Positions 14,498-24,080 of a stretch of 44,393 nt of DNA are shown piece after piece. The DNA comes from a virus, in the IMG/VR virus record IMGVR_UViG_3300010430_000117, positions 1 through 44,393 of that record. The stretch is one strand, 5' to 3'. The notes under the pieces are model-generated. The model was not told the origin of the DNA. It saw only the letters and a list, made by a program, of their open reading frames with translations, and made no database searches. Every line of letters starts with the position of its first letter. The stretch's first letter is position 1. The position numbers and the translations under genes are program-made.

Positions 14498-15110
14498 GGC
14501 ACGTTTACAGGGGAAACCATACTTCCCAACGGAACTACACCATCCCGTAGTATTTGCTTTCGAGAGTGGAGGTATTAAGTATTACCAATTCGAGAATATC
14601 TTTAACATGGCTCATGGTAGGGCATTTAAAGCGATGGACTACTATAATGAGTACACTATGCGATGCACCCGTGAACACTTAGATTATCACACAAGGGCAA
14701 TAGACAACATCCTTTCTACTAAGTCAATAACGGTTAAGGAATTACTATCTTTGCAAACATTGAATAATCAGTTAAAAGAGAGGCTACAATGGATTATCGC
14801 ACCAGATATACTATGGAAATTAGGTGCAGTTGTTTACTTTGATGAAAAAGAAAACCCATATGATTATGATTTCGCATATGGAAATGCTAAGATAGAGAAA
14901 TGGAAGAAGCACGATGACATACGTAGTTTTTTTTTGAACAAGCCTATCGCACCACAAGCCATCTTCACGGATATATCAGAACAAGATTTGGAGAACTATA
15001 TTCAGGTGGGGGAGAAACTGAACAAGGAACACTTGAAGACAATTTTCGACATGTCATCCAGCGAAGACAAGAAGACAGATTTCTTCAAAGCATTGCGGTT
15101 GGAGAGTTAA
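14475..15110 (+). CDS. Hypothetical protein before the tape measure, 211 aa
   Basis: ATG 14475 (MKNFYKRIKARLQG) is the best start; the frame runs ten codons further back to a non-ATG codon at 14445 with no support. The protein is helical with aromatic patches (HHPVVFAFESGGIKYYQFENIF). Its place just before the tape measure is where tail-assembly chaperones usually stand, but no slippery site or second frame is visible, so this role is unproved. Confidence 0.6.
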   Translation, partial: KNFYKRIKARLQGKPYFPTELHHPVVFAFESGGIKYYQFENIFNMAHGRAFKAMDYYNEYTMRCTREHLDYHTRAIDNILSTKSITVKELLSLQTLNNQLKERLQWIIAPDILWKLGAVVYFDEKENPYDYDFAYGNAKIEKWKKHDDIRSFFLNKPIAPQAIFTDISEQDLENYIQVGEKLNKEHLKTIFDMSSSEDKKTDFFKALRLES

Positions 15111-15115
15111 CTCAT

Positions 15116-15135
15116 TATCTTTGTCCCGTACGGGA
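15116..15135 (+). promoter_or_regulatory. -7 box (TATCTTTG) joined to a 12-bp palindrome
   Basis: TATCTTTG at 15116-15123 is an exact -7 box. It is followed at once by the perfect palindrome TCCCGTACGGGA (15124-15135), which lies where the RNA should start. A palindrome there could be an operator or the first hairpin of the mRNA. The tape-measure gene starts at 15192. Confidence 0.55.
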
Positions 15136-15191
15136 ATTAACGTACTATGAATACCATATTGCTTTAGAGCAGTTGGACAAGATAAATACAA

Positions 15192-17492
15192 ATGGCAACA
15201 GTTGAGAAGGTAGTAATTGAAATATCAGCCGACACTAAAGGAGTTGACCAAGCGACACAATCAATTGATAAACTTACCGCATCGGATAAGAAAGCGGCAA
15301 ATCAGTTTAAGAAGACACAAAAAGACTTTGAGACAGCAGCAAAGAAAAGGGAAAAGCTAATAAAGGAGGAGGAGCAGGATTTAAAGGAGTTACAAGCAAG
15401 GCGAAAATCAGCATATTCAGTAAAAGGAATTGAAAGCTATAATCAGCGAATATCGGAAACGCAAAAGAGAATTAAGATACTAAGAGGTGAAACCCAAAAG
15501 ATGCAGGGTTCTTTTACTAAGCTAAATAAAACATTAGGAACATTAGGATTAGCGATTAGTGGTGCTTTTGCTGTTCAGCAAATAATATCATTTAGTAAAG
15601 AGGCTGTAAAGTTAGCGGCACAAGCAGAGGGAATAGAAAAGGCATTTAGTAAACTTAGAAACTCTGAACGATTACTTCAAGACTTAAAAAAAGCTACTAG
15701 GGGAACGGTCAGTGAATTGGAGTTAATGCAAAGGGCGGTAAAAGCTAATAACTTTAAAATACCTTTAGAGCAATTAGCAACCCTTTTTGAATTTGCTACT
15801 AAGCGAAGTATTGAAACTGGTGAAAGTGTTGACGACTTAGTTGATAGGATGGTTAGGGGTATAGGTACTAAATCTTCAAGGGTGTTAGATGATTTAGGTA
15901 TATCGTTAATTGATATACAAAAGGAACTTTTAGTTACCGCTGATTATGCAGAAGCTATTGGAAACATAGCATCAAGAGAGTTAGCTAAAATGGGTGAGGT
16001 GGAGGACACTACTGCGGTTGCTTTGGCAAGATTAAATGCTTTAGCACAAAACTTTATTAAGGAAGGTGGTGACCAGTTGATAAAATGGGGGACGGGATTT
16101 GCTTATATTTTAGGTTTGATTGATGATGGATTTAATGAGGTTTCAGCATCACAAGAAAGAGCAAGGGACAACGCTAGGGAGTATGTAGCATGGATAAAAG
16201 AGAATGTAGAAGAAGGTGAAAGGTTGAATTTTGTCGTATCTGAAATGGTAGAGGCGCAAAATAAGCTTAATGAAGCTAATGAAAGGTTAGTGCAAATCAA
16301 TAATGAATTAAATAGCGAAGAAATAAGCGAGGGTAGAAGAAACCTATTAAAGACAGAGCAGAAGAACCTTGAAATGACAGCATCTAAATACAGGGCTTTA
16401 GCTGAAGGTTTAAAAGCTTTTTATGACCAATTAAACATATCGGATAGCGTAAGGGCTAGAACTTTGCAACAAATAGAGGCAGAATTAAAAATAAACCAAG
16501 AAGCTTTAAAAGAACTTGACATAGCAAGTGAAGACTACATAGAGACATTAAGGACTATTAACCGACTAGAGGAAGAAAGGGAAAGGGCTTTAAACTTATT
16601 GGTAGATGCTCAAAATAGGGCGGCTAGAGCGCAAAGGGCTGCTTTAAATGCAGGTGTTGATGGTGTTGGTGCCAGACCTTATGCTGAAATAACACAAGAT
16701 GATTTAGGTGAATTAAGCAAACAAGTAGATACTGCAAATGATATAATTAAGCAGGGTTATGAGGAAATAGCGAGAATACAGGAACAATTTGCAGAACAGG
16801 AAAAAGAAAGGCGAGAAGCAACACAAGAAGTAATAATTGATAGTGTATTAAATCTAAATGATATAATCAACGGTCTTAACCAACAGCAAACAGACCGATA
16901 CATCCAAAACCTAAGAGACCAATTAGACGCTGGCGATATAACCAGAGAAGAGTTTGAAAGGAAAAGAAAAGAAGCTTTAGAAAAGCAAGCAGAAGACGAT
17001 AAACAGGCAGCAGTATTTCAATCTATTGTTAATACCTTAGTAGCGGTAACAAAAGCATTAGCAATATCACCAGCAGCAGCGATAGCAGTAGGAGCAATAG
17101 GCGCACTACAAACGGCTTTAATATCGGCACAACCAATACCACAATTTGCAAAAGGGGGAATGGTAGATGGTAAATCGCATAAACAAGGCGGTGAGATAAT
17201 AGAAGCGGAGGGCGGTGAGTTCATCCTAAATAAGAAAGCAACCAAAGCATTTAACGAGCATCAATTAAAGATGTTGAATATGGGTGTTTTACCTATGTCT
17301 AAAAGCATAAAAGCAGGTCAGGCTAATGGTAGGGGTTTAGCTGAAAACATAGCTGAGAGCATACGTTATAATGGATTTGATGATTACCATATGATTAAGG
17401 CAATAAAAGAAACCAACAAAACAGAAATGGAAGCTGCCAGATACATTGTAAGTCAATTAAAAACAAAACGTAAATCTAGGGGTACTCAATGA
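15192..17492 (+). CDS. Tape-measure protein, 766 aa
   Basis: Sets tail length and forms the channel for DNA entry. Long coiled-coil regions (first 110 residues, and about 330-600) flank a hydrophobic segment LGTLGLAISGAFAVQQIISF (about 112-131). Near the end there is a second hydrophobic run rich in Ala and then FAKGGMVDGKSH, the typical tape-measure 'AxGGxVxG' end region. At roughly 1.5 angstroms per residue the length suggests a tail of about 115 nm. The last base overlaps the next gene. Confidence 0.9.
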   Translation: MATVEKVVIEISADTKGVDQATQSIDKLTASDKKAANQFKKTQKDFETAAKKREKLIKEEEQDLKELQARRKSAYSVKGIESYNQRISETQKRIKILRGETQKMQGSFTKLNKTLGTLGLAISGAFAVQQIISFSKEAVKLAAQAEGIEKAFSKLRNSERLLQDLKKATRGTVSELELMQRAVKANNFKIPLEQLATLFEFATKRSIETGESVDDLVDRMVRGIGTKSSRVLDDLGISLIDIQKELLVTADYAEAIGNIASRELAKMGEVEDTTAVALARLNALAQNFIKEGGDQLIKWGTGFAYILGLIDDGFNEVSASQERARDNAREYVAWIKENVEEGERLNFVVSEMVEAQNKLNEANERLVQINNELNSEEISEGRRNLLKTEQKNLEMTASKYRALAEGLKAFYDQLNISDSVRARTLQQIEAELKINQEALKELDIASEDYIETLRTINRLEEERERALNLLVDAQNRAARAQRAALNAGVDGVGARPYAEITQDDLGELSKQVDTANDIIKQGYEEIARIQEQFAEQEKERREATQEVIIDSVLNLNDIINGLNQQQTDRYIQNLRDQLDAGDITREEFERKRKEALEKQAEDDKQAAVFQSIVNTLVAVTKALAISPAAAIAVGAIGALQTALISAQPIPQFAKGGMVDGKSHKQGGEIIEAEGGEFILNKKATKAFNEHQLKMLNMGVLPMSKSIKAGQANGRGLAENIAESIRYNGFDDYHMIKAIKETNKTEMEAARYIVSQLKTKRKSRGTQ

Positions 17493-19360
17493 GCGATGGA
17501 ATAAGAGTTTTCGTTGATGGCGTAGAAATAAACGCTAAGTACATTTTAGGTTTAGAAGCTTTAGAAGAAAAGCTATCTTATCAAGAAGTTCTTAATTTCT
17601 ATTTAGTTGAGGTGATTGGAAACTTGAAATTTACAGGGGAACTATACGAAACGCTGTATAACAATTTTAAGACAAACCCATGTGGTGAAAGTGAAATCGA
17701 GATACTTGACAAACAAGAAATAATATTCACTGGTGTTATTATTTACAACGAGATACAATGGGATATTGTACGGTGTATTGCCGACTGTGAGATTACTGAT
17801 AATAACTACTTTAATTTAATAGATAATAATAAGTCTATCAAAGCCTACTTAGATGTAGCACGTTCAAAGAATGATAAGTTAAATGGGGTTGCTGCTATAT
17901 CTCTACAAACCAACATAACATTAAAAGACGAAACCAATGTCACGAGTTACACGGGTCGTAATGGAATAAGACTTTATGATGCTTTTAAGATGTTGGTCGA
18001 GTTTATGAGTGATGGTGAGGTGGAATTTGCAAGCGATTACTTTGACCCATCAGGAACTGGAACAGACTTAGCTAAGTATTCAGTCTTAATAACGGGAGTG
18101 AGTATTAGGGATGGTTCTGGCATATATCCCACAATGAATTTTGAAGACCTTTTTGATGATGTTAACAGGCTTTTTAACATAGCCGCAAGCATTGAGAAGT
18201 CAGGCGAAACAGTAACGCTAAGAATAGAAGATAAAGCATATTTCAGAGGCGCACCATCGACAACGGTCATAACAGCTCCAAAAGAGATTATTCAGAACAT
18301 AAATAGTGAGGACTTTTACGCTAAAGTAACTTTTGGAAGCAGGGATGTGAGTGATGATTTAACCTATTACCCAGACATTCCTTTTACAGGATTTCAACAA
18401 GAAGAATACCATTTATTAGGGCAATGCAACACGGGAAATGAATTAGATTTAAGACTTAAAACACTAATCACAGATACTAATATCATTCAGGATGTACTGC
18501 CATCAGGAACATCAAACGACAGCTATGATGATGATATATTCTTGGTTCAGTTAGATAGTGGGAACAATGCGGTTATGACCTTAGACCCAACGGCAACACA
18601 ATACTATTATAATGTAGGTTTAAGTAATTACGAGGTTAGCCAAAGATGGTTTAACGGCATACCAAACTCAATAGCTTCATGGCTAGTAGATGCAAGTACA
18701 GAGGGGTTTAGGGCTAGTAATTTAAGTGACTTATCCTTAACTCCAGCGGCATCAGTTGATATAGTGTTTTCAGATGATAGTACTTCACCTAATTATGACA
18801 CTGGTGGCAACTACGACACGGCAACAGGCAGATACACAGCCGCGCAAGCGGGTTCTTTTACCTTTCATCTAAGAATAAGTGCATTATGGTATCTGGCGTA
18901 TGGAAATTTAAGATTTTTAAGATATGATAGTTCAAATGTATTGCAAGAGGATATAACACTATTGAATACAGTAAGTATTTACCCTTTTTATAGTCAAGAT
19001 GATGACTACTATCACACTTTTAATATGCAAGTTGGAGATTATGTAGTTTGTAATTATGAGTGGTTAAATCATACGCTATTAGTTTCTTCAGTGGATATTT
19101 ATGCTTCTACCTATTTTGAGACAATATCCACAATAGACAGTGATATTATTGTGGAATACGATGTATCAGATGTTCCTTTACTACTAACTAATATCGAAAA
19201 AGTTGTTAACTTTGTAGACTGGAAAGCTATTAAAAGTGAACCTTATAAATTGTATTCCATCGATAATCCTTACAAACTAATAAAGGGTTATATTAACGAA
19301 GTATCAAGAAACATATTAAAAGGAGATACTAAAATGACCGTTAAAAGTGGGATAGAATGA
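17489..19360 (+). CDS. Tail protein, probably distal tail or hub, 623 aa
   Basis: Follows the tape measure with an ATGA overlap, where distal-tail and hub proteins stand. The protein is beta-rich; GIRVFVDGVEINAKYILG at the start suits a baseplate-ring domain, and a later region (SADITDLT-style strands from about 430) looks like added sugar-binding or beta-sandwich domains. No enzymatic motif seen. Assigned by position and composition. Confidence 0.5.
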   Translation: MSDGIRVFVDGVEINAKYILGLEALEEKLSYQEVLNFYLVEVIGNLKFTGELYETLYNNFKTNPCGESEIEILDKQEIIFTGVIIYNEIQWDIVRCIADCEITDNNYFNLIDNNKSIKAYLDVARSKNDKLNGVAAISLQTNITLKDETNVTSYTGRNGIRLYDAFKMLVEFMSDGEVEFASDYFDPSGTGTDLAKYSVLITGVSIRDGSGIYPTMNFEDLFDDVNRLFNIAASIEKSGETVTLRIEDKAYFRGAPSTTVITAPKEIIQNINSEDFYAKVTFGSRDVSDDLTYYPDIPFTGFQQEEYHLLGQCNTGNELDLRLKTLITDTNIIQDVLPSGTSNDSYDDDIFLVQLDSGNNAVMTLDPTATQYYYNVGLSNYEVSQRWFNGIPNSIASWLVDASTEGFRASNLSDLSLTPAASVDIVFSDDSTSPNYDTGGNYDTATGRYTAAQAGSFTFHLRISALWYLAYGNLRFLRYDSSNVLQEDITLLNTVSIYPFYSQDDDYYHTFNMQVGDYVVCNYEWLNHTLLVSSVDIYASTYFETISTIDSDIIVEYDVSDVPLLLTNIEKVVNFVDWKAIKSEPYKLYSIDNPYKLIKGYINEVSRNILKGDTKMTVKSGIE

Positions 19361-20964
19361 GATGGATTGAAAACCAACCCGTAATATTCAATCAGGCAAC
19401 ACCAGAGTGTCCTACAAATGGGCGTGATTGGTCACAACCTATAAAGTCGGGTGATGTAACTCACTTTCAATTCGAAGTTAGCCCTTGTTCTTATACACCC
19501 GACCAAGTAACTGACGGGGGTTTTACAAGTTCATCTAATTGGAATTTAGGCACAAATTGGGTTATTTCAGGTGGTCAGGCTTGTCATGCTTCTGGGGCTT
19601 CAAGTCAGTTAAGTCAATCAGGTGTCTTTACAAGTTCATCAGCTAACTATCGTGTTAATGTAACGGTAAGCGGAATGACTAAAGGTTCTTTGGTTGTTAA
19701 AGGGGGTTTAATTACGTTAGGTACAATATTAACCAATGGAAGTTACACCTTTTATTATTCGAGTGTTGTTACCACTTCGTCTTTAGTATTTCAAGCAGAT
19801 AGTGATTTTGACGGGTGTGTAGACCAAACATCAGTATTTATTTTAAGCAAGAAGCATAAGGTTATAATCTATGATTTAGATGGTAACGCTCAATCGGTAT
19901 TAGAAAACTCGGACGGCTATTTTAACTATACTAAGCAATGGTTGTCTGTTAGGGTGGATTGGACGGCTTTAGGAATAGTCAATGGGTGTTATTATATTGG
20001 AGTTGCTGACCCATGTGAAAATACTTGTTCACAGTTGTTATTAGTAGGTCAAGACTTTATAGACAGTACCTTATGGTCTTTTGGTCAAAACTCAAACACT
20101 ACATGGACGATGAGTGGTGGAACATTGGGTTATTCAAGCACTAATACGTCTGGTTCAGGAAATGTTGATGCAGATGCCTCTATTTGTGATACTATCACTT
20201 ATAACGTGACTTACACTATTTCTAACCTAGTGGGAGCGGCTAATGTTTATGTTAGCTTAGGGGGTACGAACGGAACTACTAGGACTGCAAATGGCACTTA
20301 CACCGAGCAAATAACATCAGCGGGAACATTATTCCAGTTTATTACCACTTCAAGTGTTAATCCTACGTCTTTTGATATTACAGATTTAACAATAGAGGCA
20401 ATAGATGAAGACATAGCCCCCGAATTTACAAGCAATGAATTTAATCTTCAAGACCATTGTTGTACTTTAGTTATCAATCAAGTATGCAATGAGAACAGTT
20501 TAGGTTTTGGATTTGTAGATACTAATTTTAATCCCACAACACGATTAGAAGCAAAGTTATTTCCATCAAGTTCAGTAGGTGAAAGGATAGTCAATGAGGA
20601 CGTAAACGGAACTGTAAGCACTAAGTATGGTCGTGTAAGGATGGGTAAACGGTTAAGGATTATAAACACTCCTGATTGGATTTGGAATTTCTTATTTTTA
20701 ACACCTTATTCTGACCAGTTTTACGTTAATAATGTAGAGTATCAAGTAAGGGAAGATGAAGTAGCAGACCCAAGACCAAACAGATTTCAGTATCTTTTTA
20801 CAGGGGATATTGAGATAGGAGAAAAGACACAATTAATTGAAAATAGGGAATGTGACAATAACGTAGTCATAGGAACGATTGGAGATGAACAGAATTGGGT
20901 AACTTCGCAGGGGGAAGCCATTACAACAAGTTTAGGATTACAGATAACCTTTCAAATAATATAA
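19357..20964 (+). CDS. Minor tail protein with two carbohydrate-binding-like domains, 535 aa
   Basis: Two jelly-roll repeats of the CBM4/9 style: from about residue 52 (TDGGFTSSSNWNLGTNW ... ANYRVNVTVSGMTKG ... FQADSDFDGCVD) and from about 225 (LVGQDFIDSTLWSFGQNS ... TYNVTYTISNLVG). Each has the opening 'F-x-SxxxW' and a late 'DFxDC' or 'SFDITDL'. Between and after them are Cys-rich segments (DPCENTCSQLL, DHCCTLVINQVCNE). Likely host-glycan contact at the tail tip. ATGA overlap with the gene before. Confidence 0.6.
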   Translation: MRWIENQPVIFNQATPECPTNGRDWSQPIKSGDVTHFQFEVSPCSYTPDQVTDGGFTSSSNWNLGTNWVISGGQACHASGASSQLSQSGVFTSSSANYRVNVTVSGMTKGSLVVKGGLITLGTILTNGSYTFYYSSVVTTSSLVFQADSDFDGCVDQTSVFILSKKHKVIIYDLDGNAQSVLENSDGYFNYTKQWLSVRVDWTALGIVNGCYYIGVADPCENTCSQLLLVGQDFIDSTLWSFGQNSNTTWTMSGGTLGYSSTNTSGSGNVDADASICDTITYNVTYTISNLVGAANVYVSLGGTNGTTRTANGTYTEQITSAGTLFQFITTSSVNPTSFDITDLTIEAIDEDIAPEFTSNEFNLQDHCCTLVINQVCNENSLGFGFVDTNFNPTTRLEAKLFPSSSVGERIVNEDVNGTVSTKYGRVRMGKRLRIINTPDWIWNFLFLTPYSDQFYVNNVEYQVREDEVADPRPNRFQYLFTGDIEIGEKTQLIENRECDNNVVIGTIGDEQNWVTSQGEAITTSLGLQITFQII

Positions 20965-20965
20965 T

Positions 20966-21451
20966 ATGCCAACGATATCACAACTACCAAGAGTAACCTC
21001 ATCACAAGAAGATGATTGGTTTGCTTTAGACAGGGGAACGACAAGCAATAAGATAGCTTCACAAGACTTAGGGTGGACTGAATGGCAGTCTTTTAATAAT
21101 CAAGATTTAAATTCAAATCCAGTTGATTTTGTAGGTCTTGAAGCGCCTGGAGCAGGAAAGATAATAATGCCAGAGTTTATACAATTTCAGTTAGATGCGG
21201 GAACTACTGTATATGACTTTGGTAATATCTTAAGATTATCATATTCAACAGACCCTTCTAATTCATATACAACCCTTGCGCAGATTGCAAGTATTAATTC
21301 ATCAACAGATACGTACGCTATTACATCTTGTACGATGAATTTAGCCATTGCTAATGATAAATTAGTAGTTTATTCAACAGCAGATGCAACGCAAGGTGAC
21401 GGCATATACTATGTAAGAGTTAAATATAGTATTCAAACAATACAATTCTAA
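20966..21451 (+). CDS. Tail or virion structural protein, 161 aa
   Basis: Beta-rich, Ser/Thr-rich protein beginning MPTISQLPRVTSSQEDD, a start common in phage fibre and virion proteins. LSYSTDPSNSYTTLAQI is typical of surface beta repeats. Stop and the glycosyltransferase start share bases (TAATG), so the two are translated together. Might be a fibre subunit. Confidence 0.5.
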   Translation: MPTISQLPRVTSSQEDDWFALDRGTTSNKIASQDLGWTEWQSFNNQDLNSNPVDFVGLEAPGAGKIIMPEFIQFQLDAGTTVYDFGNILRLSYSTDPSNSYTTLAQIASINSSTDTYAITSCTMNLAIANDKLVVYSTADATQGDGIYYVRVKYSIQTIQF

Positions 21452-22320
21452 TGAAAGAAGGAGTATTACTTACGGTATGGGGTTCAGCTAATTGGGGTAA
21501 ATACCTAATGCAGTTAGTGGCTTCGATTAAGTTTTCCAACCCTAATCTACCAATAACAGTAGCACATACAGGCGGTGCAATGTCTCATATTTACGGGCGT
21601 TATGATGAGTTTAAAAAACACATTAACCTGATTGAGATACCCGAAAAGATGTACTGGTGTAAAGACCATTATGATTATCTTAAAATCAAAACACATCTTA
21701 ATGAATTAAGCCCTTATAAGAAAACCTTATATCTTGATACTGACATGATAGCCCTGCCAAAGGGGAAAACATTGCATAGTTTGATTAATTCCTTTGAAGA
21801 TAAGCTAGTTATCCAAAACAGGGGCTGCATGAATATAAAGGAAGTAACGGAAACCCCTGCTTTATGGGCTGATGTTGGTGAGATAAAAGAGAACTACAAT
21901 ATAAAAGAAGGGGTTTATTATAATTTGGCTAGTGAGTTTATTTATTTCGAGAAGTGTAAAGAGGTGACTAAGTTCTTCAAGGATGCACAAAAGATATATG
22001 AAAACCCTAAAGTAAGTTTTAAACGGTTTAGCGGTGGGATGCCTGATGAACTAGCTTTATCCATATCCCTATTAAAAAACAATATTCAATTAAAGTCTCC
22101 ATTTCTGCCTGTATATTGGGAAGCTAGCGAGCGTAAGAACTTAAAGCAACACGAACTTTATGATAACTATTATGCTTATTCAATAGGTGGTAATTTGCCA
22201 GCACAAGGAATGGATAAGATGTACGATAATTTAGCCCGATTTTTCACAAATTGGTCGGGAATACCGTTTTTTCCTTACTCACCTAAGCGAAGATGGGTGA
22301 AAGACCGACATACAAGATGA
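21451..22320 (+). CDS. GT-A-fold glycosyltransferase inside the structural operon, 289 aa
   Basis: Transfers a sugar from a nucleotide donor. The N-terminal half is a nucleotide-binding fold (LTVWGSANWGKYLMQLVAS), and YLDTDMIAL (94-102) carries the metal-binding DxD; later SFKRFSGGMPDELALS resembles GT8-type acceptor sites. It sits between a tail protein (TAATG) and the portal (ATGA), so it is made together with the virion proteins. This position suggests a virion target, with the phage sugar cassette at 25978-33046 as the donor source. The target is not shown by the sequence. Confidence 0.75.
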   Translation: MKEGVLLTVWGSANWGKYLMQLVASIKFSNPNLPITVAHTGGAMSHIYGRYDEFKKHINLIEIPEKMYWCKDHYDYLKIKTHLNELSPYKKTLYLDTDMIALPKGKTLHSLINSFEDKLVIQNRGCMNIKEVTETPALWADVGEIKENYNIKEGVYYNLASEFIYFEKCKEVTKFFKDAQKIYENPKVSFKRFSGGMPDELALSISLLKNNIQLKSPFLPVYWEASERKNLKQHELYDNYYAYSIGGNLPAQGMDKMYDNLARFFTNWSGIPFFPYSPKRRWVKDRHTR

Positions 22321-24080
22321 AGCCAACAGAAATAGACGAAATAGTAAAGCCTTTTTTCAAGCAAGTACCAAAGCTTGATGATGATACTATTGACATTGCT
22401 CAACACTTAACCTTTCACTTTAACGGGCAAAAGAACATCATAACCCCTTATGAAAAGGATAACCCCTATTTCAGTAAGCTGATTTATGAACAACGCCCAA
22501 ATGAAAGTGAAGCAAGTAGAAAGCATAGAAAGGACACGTTTATTTCCATTACTCAACCTTTATGCTATAAAGTTTACACCTCATTAAAAAAGATAACTAA
22601 GTCCCCTGATTGGGTTGTTAACCATCCAGAGGATAAGATAGCAAAGATAAGGGATGGTGAGAGGTTAAAAGACTATACAGAAAAGAACTATCCGCACTTT
22701 AAGAGTATAACGGATTGGATGTTCACTTATGCTCTTTTAGAAGATTTAAAAGACCCTAATTTATTACTAGCGGTTACACCTTTCGAGTGGACAAAAGAAA
22801 ACCCTGAAATAGACACAAGTGAGTTTTTGAAGCCTTTGATGTATATTTTCAATTCACAAGATGTATATCATTACCAAGCTAACCAAATAGCCGTAGTAAA
22901 AGGAAAAGGAAAACACTATTTTATTGAGAAGGGAAATAAACATGAGGGTAAGGTCTTTTGGATATACACAAGAGATGCTTTCACTAAAGCTTTTCAAGTC
23001 AACTCAAAGGGAGATTTTAGAACAGAAAGGCATGAATATACTGAACAAAAGTCTATCCCTTGTTGGCGGTTTGGAAGTGATAAGATAAGAGACATTGAAG
23101 GAATGAATATCGTTTACGATAGTTTCATTTCTCCAATGCTTACAGGATTAGACAGGGCAACCCGTGAGAGTTCAGATTTAGATGCGGCTGTTATTCAGAC
23201 CATGTTTCCAACACTTTGGTATTTAGAAGGTCAAGAGTGTCAAAAATGTAACGGAACAGGTAAGGTAGCAAAAGAGGGTAAGAATTTAGAATGCTCTAAG
23301 TGCAAAGGTAACGGTCGAATGAATATGACCCCTTACGCTCAAATGGCTGTTAAGGTGGCAAAGGCGGGTGAAGCACAAACACCAACCCCTCCTGCTGGAT
23401 ATGTAGTAAAAGACACTGCACCAATAACCATACAAGATGAAAGGATAGCGAGGCATTTGTTAAGTGCCTTGAGTTCAATTAATATGCAATTCCTAGACTT
23501 ACAACCGTTAAACGTGAGTGGGTTAGCAAAAGAAGTAGATAGGGATGAGTTAAACAATTTCATATACTCGGTTGCGAGGCACGTTATATTAAACATGAAG
23601 ATGTGCTATAAATGGATAGCCTTCTTTAGGTATAATCAAGTGGTAAGTGAGGCTGAGATTGATAAGATGCAGCCCGAAATTCCTATACCAGAGAAATATG
23701 ATTTACTTTCCAATGCTACTTTAATAGAAGAAATCAAAAGTTTAACAGATGCTGGTGTAGCCTCAAATATTGTAAACGAGTTACAGATAGAGTTTGCTAA
23801 TAAAAGGTTTAAAAACAGTCCTGATATTAGGAAGAAACAATTAGCCATTATTGAATTAGACCCATTAGGTGGAGTTGGTGCAGAAGATATAGACAACGGG
23901 TTATTATCGGGAACTATAAGCCGAGAAAGTGCGGTCATATCAAATAATATCAATCAGTTGGTAATGTTATCTATTGAGAAAGAAGACGGCTTTTTAAATA
24001 AGCCTAGACCCGAACAAAGGGAAATAATCAAACGGTTAGCCGCAGAATTAAACCCAGATATAGAACCATCAATTGAGTGA
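22317..24080 (+). CDS. Portal protein with a DnaJ-type zinc-finger insertion, 587 aa
   Basis: Ring at the capsid vertex through which DNA enters. Helical regions (WMFTYALLEDLKDPNLLLAV, then STEM-like DAAVIQTMFPTLWYLEG) and the late helices suit a portal of about 550-600 residues. Unusually, CQKCNGTG (308-315) and CSKCKGNG (326-333) give the CxxCxGxG pair of the DnaJ zinc-binding domain, set after the stem. ATG 22317 overlaps the glycosyltransferase stop (ATGA); an upstream ATG at 22293 lies in that gene. The family is called by position and general pattern. Confidence 0.75.
   Translation: MKPTEIDEIVKPFFKQVPKLDDDTIDIAQHLTFHFNGQKNIITPYEKDNPYFSKLIYEQRPNESEASRKHRKDTFISITQPLCYKVYTSLKKITKSPDWVVNHPEDKIAKIRDGERLKDYTEKNYPHFKSITDWMFTYALLEDLKDPNLLLAVTPFEWTKENPEIDTSEFLKPLMYIFNSQDVYHYQANQIAVVKGKGKHYFIEKGNKHEGKVFWIYTRDAFTKAFQVNSKGDFRTERHEYTEQKSIPCWRFGSDKIRDIEGMNIVYDSFISPMLTGLDRATRESSDLDAAVIQTMFPTLWYLEGQECQKCNGTGKVAKEGKNLECSKCKGNGRMNMTPYAQMAVKVAKAGEAQTPTPPAGYVVKDTAPITIQDERIARHLLSALSSINMQFLDLQPLNVSGLAKEVDRDELNNFIYSVARHVILNMKMCYKWIAFFRYNQVVSEAEIDKMQPEIPIPEKYDLLSNATLIEEIKSLTDAGVASNIVNELQIEFANKRFKNSPDIRKKQLAIIELDPLGGVGAEDIDNGLLSGTISRESAVISNNINQLVMLSIEKEDGFLNKPRPEQREIIKRLAAELNPDIEPSIE

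Noticed and set aside
14743-14752. TATCTTTG boxes inside genes (about 14745 and 30712)
   Set aside because: They lie in the middle of coding sequence with no gene start near and can arise from common codons (CTA TCT TTG).
14445-15110. Tail-assembly chaperone frameshift before the tape measure
   Set aside because: The gene is one continuous frame up to 15110 and I found no slippery sequence near its end with a second frame that continues.
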